Of a stretch of DNA of 64,000 bases, positions 31,691-42,382 are shown piece by piece. The notes under the pieces were generated by a model. It saw only the letters and a list, made by a program, of their open reading frames with translations. It did not search any database and had not been told where the DNA came from. This DNA comes from Rhodococcus tukisamuensis NBRC 100609 (GTDB lineage: Bacteria > Actinomycetota > Actinomycetes > Mycobacteriales > Mycobacteriaceae). The DNA lies in contig NZ_BCXG01000019.1 of NCBI RefSeq assembly GCF_001894985.1, positions 30,161 through 94,160 on the forward strand. Reading direction: 5' to 3'. Every line of letters begins with the position of its first letter. The stretch's first letter is position 1. The position numbers and the translations under genes are program-made.

Positions 31691-31861
31691 GCACCCCTTC
31701 TATCTGGCCCGAGTGCCTGATACAGGGCAGCATATAAGCAGTAAACGCGCTGAGCGGTCGGTGACTCGCCTATGTTTTGTGGCCAACGAGTTTCGGACGG
31801 GGCACGAGGTGTGACGGCGGTCTGACGACGCGGTCTGATGTGGAGCGGGTGAACGAAGTCG
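31691..31861. promoter_or_regulatory. Divergent promoter region glnX / NUDIX-NYN gene
   Basis: 171 bases, locally AT-richer than its surroundings. TATAAGCAGTAAA near 31735 is a likely -10 region for glnX on the minus strand or a bent spacer. TATGTT at about 31772 could be the -10 of the NUDIX gene. No clear palindromic operator was found. Confidence 0.4.
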
Positions 31862-32755
31862 ATGCGTGGTGACGGAGACGGCTGGGCGAAGAGCGAGGAC
31901 GGCAGCCGCCAGTGGGGCCGGTTCGGTGCGGCGGGGCTGCTGTTGCGCGCGCCCGCCCCGGGCGGCGGGTCCGCGGTGTTGCTGCAGCACCGCGCGCAGT
32001 GGAGTCACCAGGGTGGAACCTGGGCGCTGCCCGGTGGTGCCCGCGACAGCCACGAGAGCACCACCCGGGCCGCGGTCCGCGAGGCCGAGGAGGAAGCCGG
32101 GATCGCCGGCAGTGCGCTGCGGGTGCGCGCGGAGCGGGTCACCGCGCAGGCCGGTAGCGGCTGGACGTACACGACCGTGATCGCCGACGCGGAGACCACG
32201 CTGCCGACGGTGCCGAACGGCGAGAGCACCGAACTGCGGTGGGTGCCCGAGGCGGACGTCGAGAACCTGCCGCTGCACCCGGGCTTCGAGGCCAGTTGGC
32301 CGTCGTTGCGGGCGGTGCCGGTGCGGCTGCTGCTCGACACCGCCAACGTGCTGGGCTCGCGCCCGAACGGGTGGTGGCGCGACCGCGTCGGGGCCACCGG
32401 CGAACTGCTCGCCGAGCTGGCCCGGACGCTGCCACGGACCTTCGAACTGCCCGACGGTGGCTTCGGCTGGTTGCCGCGGATCGAGGCGGTCCTCGAGGGT
32501 CAGGCGCGGGTGGTGGCGGAGGTCGGCGACCGGGTTCCGGTGCACGTCGCGACGGGCAGCGGCGACGACACCCTGGCGTCGCTGGCCGGGGCCGAACCCT
32601 TCGCCGACCAGGCCGTCGAGCGGGTTCGGAGCCTGCTGGCCGGGGACGAACAGCAGTTGACCGCGGTGGTCACCGCCGACCGCGGGCTGCGCGACCGGCT
32701 GCCCGAGACGGTGGTCCGGCTCTCGCCCTCGACCGTGCTCGGCTGGCTGGACTGA
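31862..32755 (+). CDS. mutT3: NUDIX hydrolase fused to a NYN/PIN-like nuclease domain (MutT3 locus)
   Basis: 297 aa. The NUDIX box is intact: Gly59-x5-Glu65-x7-Arg73-Glu74-x-x-Glu77-Glu78-x-Gly80. This predicts nucleotide pyrophosphohydrolase activity. The C-terminal 145 residues have a NYN/PIN-like acidic layout: [10 protein letters not shown] (Asp159, Asn162), WWRDRVGA (Asp174), SGDDTLA (Asp235-236) and [12 protein letters not shown] (Asp273). The locus corresponds to mutT3 (Rv0413) of M. tuberculosis, whose product is much shorter. The nuclease role of the tail is inferred. Confidence 0.8.
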   Translation: MRGDGDGWAKSEDGSRQWGRFGAAGLLLRAPAPGGGSAVLLQHRAQWSHQGGTWALPGGARDSHESTTRAAVREAEEEAGIAGSALRVRAERVTAQAGSGWTYTTVIADAETTLPTVPNGESTELRWVPEADVENLPLHPGFEASWPSLRAVPVRLLLDTANVLGSRPNGWWRDRVGATGELLAELARTLPRTFELPDGGFGWLPRIEAVLEGQARVVAEVGDRVPVHVATGSGDDTLASLAGAEPFADQAVERVRSLLAGDEQQLTAVVTADRGLRDRLPETVVRLSPSTVLGWLD

Positions 32756-32767
32756 CCGCACCGCGTT

Positions 32768-32822
32768 GGTCCCCAATGTCACATCGGTTCCCCGTCGGAC
32801 ACCCGATGTGACATTGGGGACC
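32768..32822. terminator. Long palindrome between convergent genes, TGTCACAT family (second copy)
   Basis: Perfect 20-bp arms (32768-32787 and 32803-32822) with a 15-nt loop lie between the stops of the NUDIX gene (32755) and thiE (32837). The core TGTCACAT/ATGTGACA is shared with the palindrome at 769-821. The outer arm bases swap the order of GATG and AATG between the two copies. A bidirectional terminator or a dispersed repeat are both possible. Confidence 0.6.
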
Positions 32823-32836
32823 AGGTGGGGGAAGGG

Positions 32837-33538
32837 TCAGCCGGCGTTGCGGGCCAGCGCGTCGGACAGCGACCGGGCGGCCGCCTGCGGGTCCGCGGCC
32901 TCGGTGATCGCGCGGACCACCACGATGCGGTCGGCGCCGGCGTCGAGCACCTCGGGGAGCCGCTCCTCGTCGACCCCGCCGATGGCGAACCAGGGCCGGG
33001 TGGGGTGCGAGTCGGCGGTGCTGCGCACCAGGTCCAGGCCCGACGCGGCGCGTCCCGGCTTGGTCGGGGTGGCCCACACCGGCCCGGTGCAGAAGTAGTC
33101 GACGCCGTCCTCGATCGCGGCGAGCTGGGCCTGCGCCCGGTTGCCGGTTGAGCGCCCGATCACCACCCGCTGGCCGAGGATCTGCCGGGCGTAGTGCACG
33201 GGCAGGTCGCCCTGGCCGAGGTGCAGGACGTCCGCCCCCGCGGCCAACGCCAGGTCGGCGCGGTCGTTCACCGCGAGCAGGGCGCCGTGCCTACGGGCGG
33301 CGGCGGCCAGCTCGGCCAGCGCACCCAACTCCTCGCGGGTCTCCATCGGGCCGAACTTCTGTTCGCCGGCCGAGCCCTTGTCCCGCAGCTGGATGATGTC
33401 GACGCCGCCGGACAGGGCCGCCTCGGCGAAGTGTGCCAGGTCACCGCGCTCTCGGCGGGCATCCGTGCACAGGTACAGCCGGGCGCTGGCCAGGCGTTCG
33501 CGGGGGGTCAGATGGTTACCGGAATGCGAGGGGGACAC
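32837..33538 (-). CDS. thiE: Thiamine-phosphate synthase
   Basis: 233 aa TIM barrel. It joins hydroxymethylpyrimidine diphosphate and thiazole phosphate to thiamine phosphate. Motifs include [17 protein letters not shown] with the diphosphate-binding lysine, [27 protein letters not shown] (in part), [23 protein letters not shown] and AIGGV. It is transcribed away from the thiO-thiS-thiG operon and shares its upstream region with a TPP riboswitch that reads the other way. Confidence 0.95.
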   Translation of the reverse strand: MSPSHSGNHLTPRERLASARLYLCTDARRERGDLAHFAEAALSGGVDIIQLRDKGSAGEQKFGPMETREELGALAELAAAARRHGALLAVNDRADLALAAGADVLHLGQGDLPVHYARQILGQRVVIGRSTGNRAQAQLAAIEDGVDYFCTGPVWATPTKPGRAASGLDLVRSTADSHPTRPWFAIGGVDEERLPEVLDAGADRIVVVRAITEAADPQAAARSLSDALARNAG

Positions 33539-33571
33539 TTGCTCAACGGTAGTCTGATGGCGAACTAAGTG

Positions 33572-33661
33572 ACACGGGAGTCCCGGCGAACGCGGGGCTG
33601 AGAGGGGGCTCGCGAGCCTTGACCGTCATACCTGACCCGGATCATGCCGGCGCAGGGAGTG
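33572..33661 (+). ncRNA. TPP riboswitch (THI element) upstream of thiO-thiS-thiG
   Basis: The conserved pyrimidine-sensor segment CTGAGA (33598-33603) and the helix-forming ACCTGA...GATCATGCCGG segment (from 33630) are present in the right order and spacing, ending in GGGAGT. The element ends 10 bases before the thiO start, so it probably controls translation initiation by hiding the GAGG Shine-Dalgarno at 33661-33664. Confidence 0.93.
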
Positions 33662-33671
33662 AGGTGGAGTG

Positions 33672-34745
33672 GTGAGCAGAACTCTCGCGGTGGTCGGCGG
33701 CGGCGCGATCGGACTCGCGGTCGCCTGGCGGTCCGCGCAGGCGGGCTGGAAGGTCACGGTCCACGACCCGGCGGTCGGCTCGGGGGCGTCGTGGGTGGCC
33801 GGCGGCATGCTGGCCCCGCTGTCCGAGGGGTGGCCCGGCGAGGACGCGCTGCTGCAGGTGGGCGCGGCGTCGCTGCAGCGGTGGCCGGACTTCGGCAGTG
33901 AGCTCGGGGCCCTCGTCGACGAGCCGTTGTTCACCTCGCACAGCTCCCTGACGGTCGCGCTGGACGCGGCCGACGCCGCGGACCTGCGCACCGTCGCCGA
34001 GTGGATCGAGACCCAGGGTTACCGGCTCGAGTTGCTGTCCCGGGCGCAGATCAGGGCGGCCGAGCCGTCGCTGGCCCCCAGCATCCGGCTGGCGCTGCTG
34101 GCCTCGACGGAGTCCGCGGTGGACAACCGGGCGCTGGTGCGCGCGCTGCGGCTGGCGTGCGAGGCCGCCGGGGTCGCGTTCGTGGCCGAGTCGGTGGTTG
34201 ACCCGGAGTCGCTGCCCGCCGACCAGGTGGTGGTGGCGGCCGGCACCGGGGCGGCCGCGCTGTGGCCGGGGCTGCCGGTGCGCCCGGTCAAGGGCGAGAT
34301 CCTGCGGCTGCACCATCGCCCCGGGGTGGCCCCCGCGCCCACCCAGACCATTCGCGGCAGCGTGCACGGCCGGCCCGTGTACCTGGTGCCGCGCGGCGAC
34401 GGCATCGTGGTCGGTGCGACCCAGCACGAGTCCGGACTCGACACCCAGGTCACCGTCGGCGGGGTGCGGGACCTGATCGCGGACGCCCAGACCCTGATGC
34501 CGAGCATCGGCGAGTACGAGCTCTACGAGACCGCGGCGGGCCTGCGGCCGATGAGTCCGGACAACATGCCGATCATCGGCCGGGTGTCGGACCGGGTGGT
34601 GCTCGCGGCCGGGCACGGCCGCAACGGCATCCTGCTCACCCCGTTGACCGCGGACGCGGTGGTCGCCGAGCTGTCCGGTGCGCCGCTGCCCGAGGCCAAG
34701 AACTGCGCGCCGGACCGCTTCGGTCCGACCGGCCGCGCCCACTGA
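33672..34745 (+). CDS. thiO: Glycine oxidase ThiO
   Basis: 357 aa FAD-dependent oxidase. It oxidises glycine to iminoglycine (dehydroglycine) for thiazole synthesis. The N-terminal dinucleotide motif is VVGGGAIGLAVAWR; RPVKGEILRL, VYLVPRGDGIVVGAT and the C-terminal GLRPMSPDNMPIIG and AAGHGRNGILLTP complete the D-amino-acid-oxidase fold. GTG at 33672 is preferred (seven bases from GAGG); GTG 33669 is also in frame. First gene after the TPP riboswitch. Confidence 0.93.
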   Translation: MSRTLAVVGGGAIGLAVAWRSAQAGWKVTVHDPAVGSGASWVAGGMLAPLSEGWPGEDALLQVGAASLQRWPDFGSELGALVDEPLFTSHSSLTVALDAADAADLRTVAEWIETQGYRLELLSRAQIRAAEPSLAPSIRLALLASTESAVDNRALVRALRLACEAAGVAFVAESVVDPESLPADQVVVAAGTGAAALWPGLPVRPVKGEILRLHHRPGVAPAPTQTIRGSVHGRPVYLVPRGDGIVVGATQHESGLDTQVTVGGVRDLIADAQTLMPSIGEYELYETAAGLRPMSPDNMPIIGRVSDRVVLAAGHGRNGILLTPLTADAVVAELSGAPLPEAKNCAPDRFGPTGRAH

Positions 34746-34780
34746 CCGGCTCCTTCCACCGATCGACGAATGAGGAATTG

Positions 34781-35765
<985 letters not shown>

Positions 35766-35779
35766 GGGTGGACACGGGG

Positions 35780-35828
35780 AGGTCTCAGGGTGGGAGTCAT
35801 CCCAGGGGATGACGCCGGAATGAGACCT
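35780..35828. promoter_or_regulatory. Nested palindrome upstream of ABC-2 exporter
   Basis: The outer arms AGGTCTCA (35780-35787) and TGAGACCT (35821-35828) enclose an inner perfect repeat GTCATCCC (35796-35803) and GGGATGAC (35806-35813) with a 2-nt loop. It lies 15 bases after thiG and 43 before the exporter gene. It could be an operator for the exporter or the terminator of the thiamine operon. No poly-T follows. Confidence 0.5.
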
Positions 35829-35871
35829 GCGGGCGATGCGCTCGGCTCCGGCGTCCGGCAGAGTTCCCCTC

Positions 35872-36819
35872 ATGATTGAAGTGAGGGGTTTGACGAAGAC
35901 GTTCGGGCCCACGAAGGCGGTCGACGACCTGACCTTCACCGTGAAGCCGGGGATCGTGACCGGATTTCTCGGGCCGAACGGTGCCGGCAAGTCGACGACG
36001 ATGCGGATGATCCTGGGCCTGGACCGGCCCACGTCCGGCACGGCGCTGATCGACGGCCAGGCGTACCACGACCTGAAGCAGCCGCTGCGGACCGTCGGCG
36101 CGCTGCTGGACGCAAAGTGGGTGCACCCCAACCGGTCCGCGAAGGCGCACCTGCAGTGGATGGCGGCGTCCAACGGGATCCCGTCGTCGCGGGTGGACGA
36201 GGTGCTGCGGTTGGTGGGCCTGACCGAGGTGGCCGGCAAGAAGGCCGGCGGATTCTCGCTCGGCATGTCGCAGCGGCTCGGCCTGGCCGGCGCGCTGCTC
36301 GGCGACCCGAAGGTGCTGCTGTTCGACGAGCCGGTCAACGGCCTCGACCCCGAGGGCATCGTCTGGATCCGAAAGTTCATGCAGCGCTTGGCCGCGGAGG
36401 GGCGCACCGTCCTCGTGTCGAGCCACCTCCTCTCCGAGATGGCGCTGACCGCAGAGCATCTCGTGGTGATCGGTCGTGGTCGGCTGATCTCGGACACGAC
36501 GGTCAAGGAGTTCGTCGACCGGTCGTCCGAGTCCACGGTCCGGGTCCGCAGCCCCCAGTTGGACGCGCTGCGCAGCGTGCTCACCTCGCACGGCCTGACG
36601 GTGCGCGAGGACGGCCACGCGGCGAGTGCCGCGGCGGCGCTGGTGGTGCTCGACTCCACCACCGACGCGATCGGCCAGATCGCGGGTAGCAACGGGATCG
36701 TGCTGCACGAGTTGGCGTCCCAGCAGGGATCGCTCGAGGACGCGTTCATGAAACTGACCGGTGACGACGTGCAGTACCACGCCGCGGGCGTCGAAGAAGT
36801 GATGGGAGGGGCACTCTGA
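35872..36819 (+). CDS. ABC-2 type exporter ATPase
   Basis: 315 aa. Walker A LGPNGAGKSTT (about 33-43), Q-loop-like LLDAKWVHPN, signature FSLGMSQRLGLAGAL, Walker B VLLFDEPVNGLDPEG and switch VSSHLL are present. The signature SLGMSQR and DEPVNGLD wording is typical of DrrA/BcrA-like exporters. The last 80 residues form the accessory domain. The stop overlaps the permease start (TGATG), so both form a two-component exporter; the cargo is unknown. Confidence 0.88.
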   Translation: MIEVRGLTKTFGPTKAVDDLTFTVKPGIVTGFLGPNGAGKSTTMRMILGLDRPTSGTALIDGQAYHDLKQPLRTVGALLDAKWVHPNRSAKAHLQWMAASNGIPSSRVDEVLRLVGLTEVAGKKAGGFSLGMSQRLGLAGALLGDPKVLLFDEPVNGLDPEGIVWIRKFMQRLAAEGRTVLVSSHLLSEMALTAEHLVVIGRGRLISDTTVKEFVDRSSESTVRVRSPQLDALRSVLTSHGLTVREDGHAASAAAALVVLDSTTDAIGQIAGSNGIVLHELASQQGSLEDAFMKLTGDDVQYHAAGVEEVMGGAL

Positions 36820-37613
36820 TGGGTGTTCTGGCCGCAGAACGAATCAAGCTCACCTCGACCAAGTCGCCGTGGTGGTGCACGGTCGCCATCGTGGTGCTGG
36901 GCCTGGGCCTCGCCGCGGTGATCGGACTCAGCGCCAAGGCGAGCATCAATGCCTTCAACAACCAGAGCGCGAGCGGCGACAAGCCGGACTTCGAGCCGTT
37001 CCTGCCCCAGCTCTCGGACGCCGTCGGAGGCGTGTCGGGCTTCGGCGTCCTGGTGCTGATGATCATGGCAGCCCTCGCCGTCACCAGCGAGTACCGCTTC
37101 GGCCTGATCCGGACCACCTTCCAGGCCGTGCCGCGGCGGGACTCGGTGCTGGTCACCAAGGCGGGCCTGATCGGGGTGTTCGGTGCCGTACTGACCTTCG
37201 TGCTGACCTTCGGCGCCTACGCGATCGCCAAGGTCACCGCCGGTGAGGAGGCCGGGGCTGCCCTGAAGCTGACCGGTGACGAGGCGTGGCGGGCGATCTA
37301 CGGCGTGCCGATCTACGCGCTGCTCTGCGTGTTCCTCGCGGTGGCGGTGGGCACCCTGGTGCGTCAGTCGGCGGGCGCGATCACCCTGCTGCTGCTGTGG
37401 CCGCTGCTGATCGAGAGCCTGTTCGGCCTGTTCGGCACCTTCGGCCGCAACGTGCAGCCGTTCCTGCCGTTCATGAACGCCAACCACTTCCTCGGCTCGG
37501 ACCAGGGCGTGGACTGGCACTGGGGGCCCTGGGGCAGCCTGGTCTACTTCGCGGCCTTCGTGGCCGTCGTCTTCGGCGCGGCGCTGTTCCTGGTGAACCG
37601 CCGCGACGCCTGA
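36819..37613 (+). CDS. ABC-2 type exporter permease
   Basis: 264 aa with six membrane helices. After VLAAERIKLTSTKSPWW come helix 1, a large external loop and further helices. SEYRFGLIRTTFQAVPRRDSVL is the cytoplasmic coupling region common to ABC-2 (BcrB-like) permeases. It pairs with the ATPase upstream. Likely exports a drug, peptide or lipid; no substrate clue is visible. Confidence 0.83.
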   Translation: MGVLAAERIKLTSTKSPWWCTVAIVVLGLGLAAVIGLSAKASINAFNNQSASGDKPDFEPFLPQLSDAVGGVSGFGVLVLMIMAALAVTSEYRFGLIRTTFQAVPRRDSVLVTKAGLIGVFGAVLTFVLTFGAYAIAKVTAGEEAGAALKLTGDEAWRAIYGVPIYALLCVFLAVAVGTLVRQSAGAITLLLLWPLLIESLFGLFGTFGRNVQPFLPFMNANHFLGSDQGVDWHWGPWGSLVYFAAFVAVVFGAALFLVNRRDA

Positions 37614-37645
37614 CCTGCCGTAGCGCTGGACACGCTGCGGTAACC

Positions 37646-37689
37646 GTGCGCGACCGTCGCCCCGACTGTGGGGGGTGACGGTCGCGCAC
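37646..37689 (+). terminator. Long hairpin after ABC-2 exporter
   Basis: Perfect 13-bp arms (37646-37658 and 37677-37689). The loop region contains a further CCCC/GGGG pairing. It starts 33 bases after the permease stop and 54 bases before the next gene. A U-tract is absent, but the stem is very stable. Confidence 0.6.
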
Positions 37690-37742
37690 TGTCGTCTGCG
37701 GAGCCTCGGCATTGTCTGTAACCCTCGGTTACCCTTCGAAGG

Positions 37743-38543
37743 GTGAGCGAGGACCCTGTGCCCCAGCCGGTGGTCGACTGGTTTCGAACCATGAACCGCC
37801 GACCCGCGCTCGTCGACGCCGTCCGCCGGGCGCGCCGGGCGCTGCCCGGGGACCCCGCCTTCGGCGACCCGCTCTCGACCGCCGGACCCGGCGGCGTCCG
37901 CGCCATGGCCCGGGTCGCGGACCGGCTGCTCGAGGACGGTCCCGGCGCGTCGCGGGAGGTGAGCCTCGGCACCCTGCAGGTCTGGCAGGCCCTGCTCGAA
38001 CGCACCGGCCGGGGCCGCGGCACCCGCCAGGTCACCATCGTGTTCACCGATCTGGTCGGGTTCTCCAGTTGGTCACTCGGCGCGGGCGACGAGGCCACAC
38101 TGACGCTGCTGCGGCAGGTGGCCAGCGCGGTGGAACCGCCGTTCGTGGAGCGCGGGGGACATGTGGTCAAGCGGCTCGGCGACGGGCTGATGGCCGTGTT
38201 CGACTACCCGGAGCGCGCGCTGGAGGCGGTGTTCGAGGCCCGCGACCGGCTCGCCGAGGTGGAGCAGGAGGGCTTTCGGCCGCGGATGCGGGTGGGCCTG
38301 CACACCGGGATGCCGAGACAGTTGGGCGACGACTGGCTGGGCGTGGACGTCAACGTCGCCGCCCGGGTCATGCAGGCCGGGGCGGACGGCAACGTCGTCG
38401 CGTCCGCGCACACCCTCGACGCGCTCGACCCGCAGACGCTCGAGACCCTCGGACTGCGGGCCAGGCCGTACCGGCGCGGGTTGTTCGCGCCGGCCCCGCG
38501 CGGCGTCCCCGACGACCTGCGGATGTTCACCCTGACCAGGTAG
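37743..38543 (+). CDS. Class III adenylate/guanylate cyclase
   Basis: 266 aa. A helical N-terminal part (1-95) precedes a class III catalytic domain. Metal-binding Asp103 is in VFTDLVGFS, Asp147 in KRLGDGLMAVF with the purine-site lysine Lys143, and the transition-state motif DVNVAARV lies near residue 200. All catalytic residues needed for ATP cyclisation appear present. The start is GTG. Soluble, no membrane helix; the N-terminal part may be regulatory, as in other mycobacterial cyclases. Confidence 0.87.
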   Translation: MSEDPVPQPVVDWFRTMNRRPALVDAVRRARRALPGDPAFGDPLSTAGPGGVRAMARVADRLLEDGPGASREVSLGTLQVWQALLERTGRGRGTRQVTIVFTDLVGFSSWSLGAGDEATLTLLRQVASAVEPPFVERGGHVVKRLGDGLMAVFDYPERALEAVFEARDRLAEVEQEGFRPRMRVGLHTGMPRQLGDDWLGVDVNVAARVMQAGADGNVVASAHTLDALDPQTLETLGLRARPYRRGLFAPAPRGVPDDLRMFTLTR

Positions 38544-38560
38544 GCGGCTCCGCCGCCTGT

Positions 38561-38596
38561 GCGCCTTTCTGGTAGCGGTCGCTGTCAGAAGGGCGC
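38561..38596. terminator. Bidirectional terminator cyclase / thiD
   Basis: An 11-bp inverted repeat (38561-38571 and 38586-38596, one wobble) lies between the convergent stops of the cyclase gene (38543) and thiD (38598). The left arm carries a CTTTCT run that can serve as the T-rich side for one direction. Confidence 0.6.
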
Positions 38597-38597
38597 G

Positions 38598-39437
38598 TCA
38601 GTGCAGGCGCCAGAGCGGGGACACCGGACCGTGGCCGGCACCGAGGTCGTACGACGCCGCCAGGCACCGGGTCACCCACTGCTTGCCGAACTCGACGGCC
38701 TCGGGCATCGGGTACCCGTTGGCCAGCGCGCACGCCACCGCGGCGGCGAGGGTGTCGCCGCCGCCGTGGTCGTTGCCGGTCTCGATCCGCGGGCTGGTGA
38801 ACTCGTGGAAGGTGTCGCCGTCGAAGAGCAGGTCGGTGCTGTCCGGCGAGGTGCGCAGGTGCCCGCCCTTGACCAGCGACCACTGCGCGCCGAGCCCGTG
38901 CAGGGCCTCCGCGGCCCGGCGCGCCGACGCGTCGTCCACCACCTCGATGCCGGTGATCAGGCGGATCTCGTCGAGGTTCGGCGTCACCAGCGACGCGATC
39001 GGGATCAGGGTGTTCCGGACCGCGTCGAGTGCCTCGGCATGCAGCAGCGGGTCGCCGTGCATCGATGCGCACACCGGGTCCACCACCAGCGGCACGGCGT
39101 GGTCACGGCCGATCCCCACCTCGCCGCAGACCTGTGCCACCGCCTCGATGATCGCGGTGGACGCCAGCATCCCGGTCTTGGCGGCGCTCACCCCGATGTC
39201 GGTGACCACGCTGCGCACCTGGTCCGCCACCACCTGCGGCGGAATCTCGTGAAACCCGCTGACCCCCACGGAGTTCTGCACCGTCACCGCCGCGACCGCG
39301 ACGCACGCGTGGACCCCGCACAGGGCCATGGTGCGGGAGTCGGCCTGGATTCCGGCACCGCCACCGGAATCGGTGCCGGCGATGGTGAGGACGCGGATCG
39401 GGGTCTCGCCGTCGGGGGTCAGGGGCAGCAGGTTCAC
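38598..39437 (-). CDS. thiD: Hydroxymethylpyrimidine/phosphomethylpyrimidine kinase
   Basis: 279 aa ribokinase-like fold. It phosphorylates hydroxymethylpyrimidine twice to the diphosphate used by ThiE. Motifs are VLTIAGTDSGGGAGIQAD, VVDPVCASMHGDPLL, LVTPNLDEIRLITG and the anion-hole GGGDTLAAAVACALA, where the catalytic GxGD is GGGD here. It follows thiC by nine bases on the same strand and so is under the thiC riboswitch. Confidence 0.94.
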   Translation of the reverse strand: MNLLPLTPDGETPIRVLTIAGTDSGGGAGIQADSRTMALCGVHACVAVAAVTVQNSVGVSGFHEIPPQVVADQVRSVVTDIGVSAAKTGMLASTAIIEAVAQVCGEVGIGRDHAVPLVVDPVCASMHGDPLLHAEALDAVRNTLIPIASLVTPNLDEIRLITGIEVVDDASARRAAEALHGLGAQWSLVKGGHLRTSPDSTDLLFDGDTFHEFTSPRIETGNDHGGGDTLAAAVACALANGYPMPEAVEFGKQWVTRCLAASYDLGAGHGPVSPLWRLH

Positions 39438-39446
39438 GGCCAGAGC

Positions 39447-41325
<1,879 letters not shown>

Positions 41326-41493
41326 ATGTGTAGTTGTCGAGCGCGACGATAGCGCCCGCCGGCCGAACTCACCACCCGGGCCGGGCCCCGCCGTCCCGCT
41401 AACTGGAACTTGTTACAGAAATCGGCACTGACGGCCGAGTCGTGCCATATAGTGGCGTACGTCACATTACGGTGACGCGCAGGGTGAAGGAGT
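41326..41493. promoter_or_regulatory. Divergent promoter region thiC / small acetyltransferase
   Basis: 168 bases. TATAGT (41448-41453) is a good -10 for the acetyltransferase gene. It is followed by an inverted repeat CGTCAC (41460-41465) / GTGACG (41472-41477) near the expected start point, so a repressor site is possible. GAAGGAG precedes the ATG at 41494. The thiC-side promoter was not identified. Confidence 0.5.
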
Positions 41494-41841
41494 ATGTCGA
41501 TGATTGCAGAGGCGCCGACCGCGGAAGTGTCGAACAATGCAGCTCAGAACCGTTTCGAGTTGTGGCTCAACGGCGATCTCGTCGGCATTCTCGGTTACTA
41601 CGATTTGGACTCGAGGGCGCGCGGGGCGGGGCGTGGGGGGCGGGGCGGTCCGCCGGTCGTCTCGTTCATGCACACCGTGATCGTCGAGGACTTCGGCCAC
41701 CGCGGGCTGGCTGCGGTGATGGTGCGCAAGGCCCTCGACGCGGCCCGCGGCTACGGCTGGAAGGTCCGCCCGGTGTGCACGTACCTGCAGCGGTTCGTCG
41801 TGGACAACCCGCAGTACCGGGACATGCTCGTCCCCGTGTGA
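41494..41841 (+). CDS. Small GCN5-related acetyltransferase-like protein (Acetyltransf_CG type), copy 1
   Basis: 115 aa. It reads NRFELWLNGDLVGILGYYDL, then FMHTVIVEDFGHRGLAAVMVRKALDAARGYGWKVRPVCTYLQRFV (in part), the pattern of the short YjdJ/NATD1 group of GNAT proteins. The acetyl-CoA loop is reduced to FGHRGLA. A 12-residue glycine/arginine insert (SRARGAGRGGRGG) sits where the homologue downstream has a different loop. Substrate unknown. Confidence 0.8.
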   Translation: MSMIAEAPTAEVSNNAAQNRFELWLNGDLVGILGYYDLDSRARGAGRGGRGGPPVVSFMHTVIVEDFGHRGLAAVMVRKALDAARGYGWKVRPVCTYLQRFVVDNPQYRDMLVPV

Positions 41842-41966
41842 GGCGTCGGCCGGTCGGTGTCCGGGTTCTGGTGGCCCAGGTGCCGATTTGGCTACGATTG
41901 GGCGAATAGTGGGCCACATCTTCCGGCTGGGCTTGGCTGAGCCGCAGAAGCTGATTACATGGTGGT

Positions 41967-42374
41967 GTGGATCACATCTTCAGGCGGCGCCCAGTCCAGG
42001 CCGCGGCGGTGACCAGGCCCGTCGTTGCACCAGCTGACCCGGCGCTGGCCTGCGTCGAGGACAACCCCTCGCACTCCCGCTACGACCTCTGGGTCGGCGA
42101 CGAACTGGTGGGGATCCTCGGCTACCGCGCAGCGGACGGCGTCACCGAACTGCCCGCCGGTGTCGGCGGCCTCGGCGACGGCGACGTCATCGCGCTGATG
42201 CACACCGTCGTCAAGGAGGACTTCGGCGGCCGTGGCTGGGCGGCCGTCCTGGTACGCGAGGTGCTCGAGGAGAGCAGGGTCCGCGGGATCCGGGTCCGTC
42301 CGGTGTGCACCTACCTGCGCCGTTACCTCGGGGCGCACCCCGAGTACCTGCCCCTCGTCGACGACTGGGACTGA
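41967..42374 (+). CDS. Small GCN5-related acetyltransferase-like protein (Acetyltransf_CG type), copy 2
   Basis: 135 aa. It is clearly paralogous to the gene 125 bases upstream. Shared blocks are YDLWVGDELVGILGY, ALMHTVVKEDFGGRGWAAVLVREVL and RVRPVCTYLRRYL. About 30 extra residues lead the domain. Proteins of this size usually act as small-molecule or protein N-acetyltransferases, but no substrate can be given. Tandem duplication is the likely origin. Confidence 0.8.
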   Translation: MDHIFRRRPVQAAAVTRPVVAPADPALACVEDNPSHSRYDLWVGDELVGILGYRAADGVTELPAGVGGLGDGDVIALMHTVVKEDFGGRGWAAVLVREVLEESRVRGIRVRPVCTYLRRYLGAHPEYLPLVDDWD

Positions 42375-42382
42375 CTGGGCGA

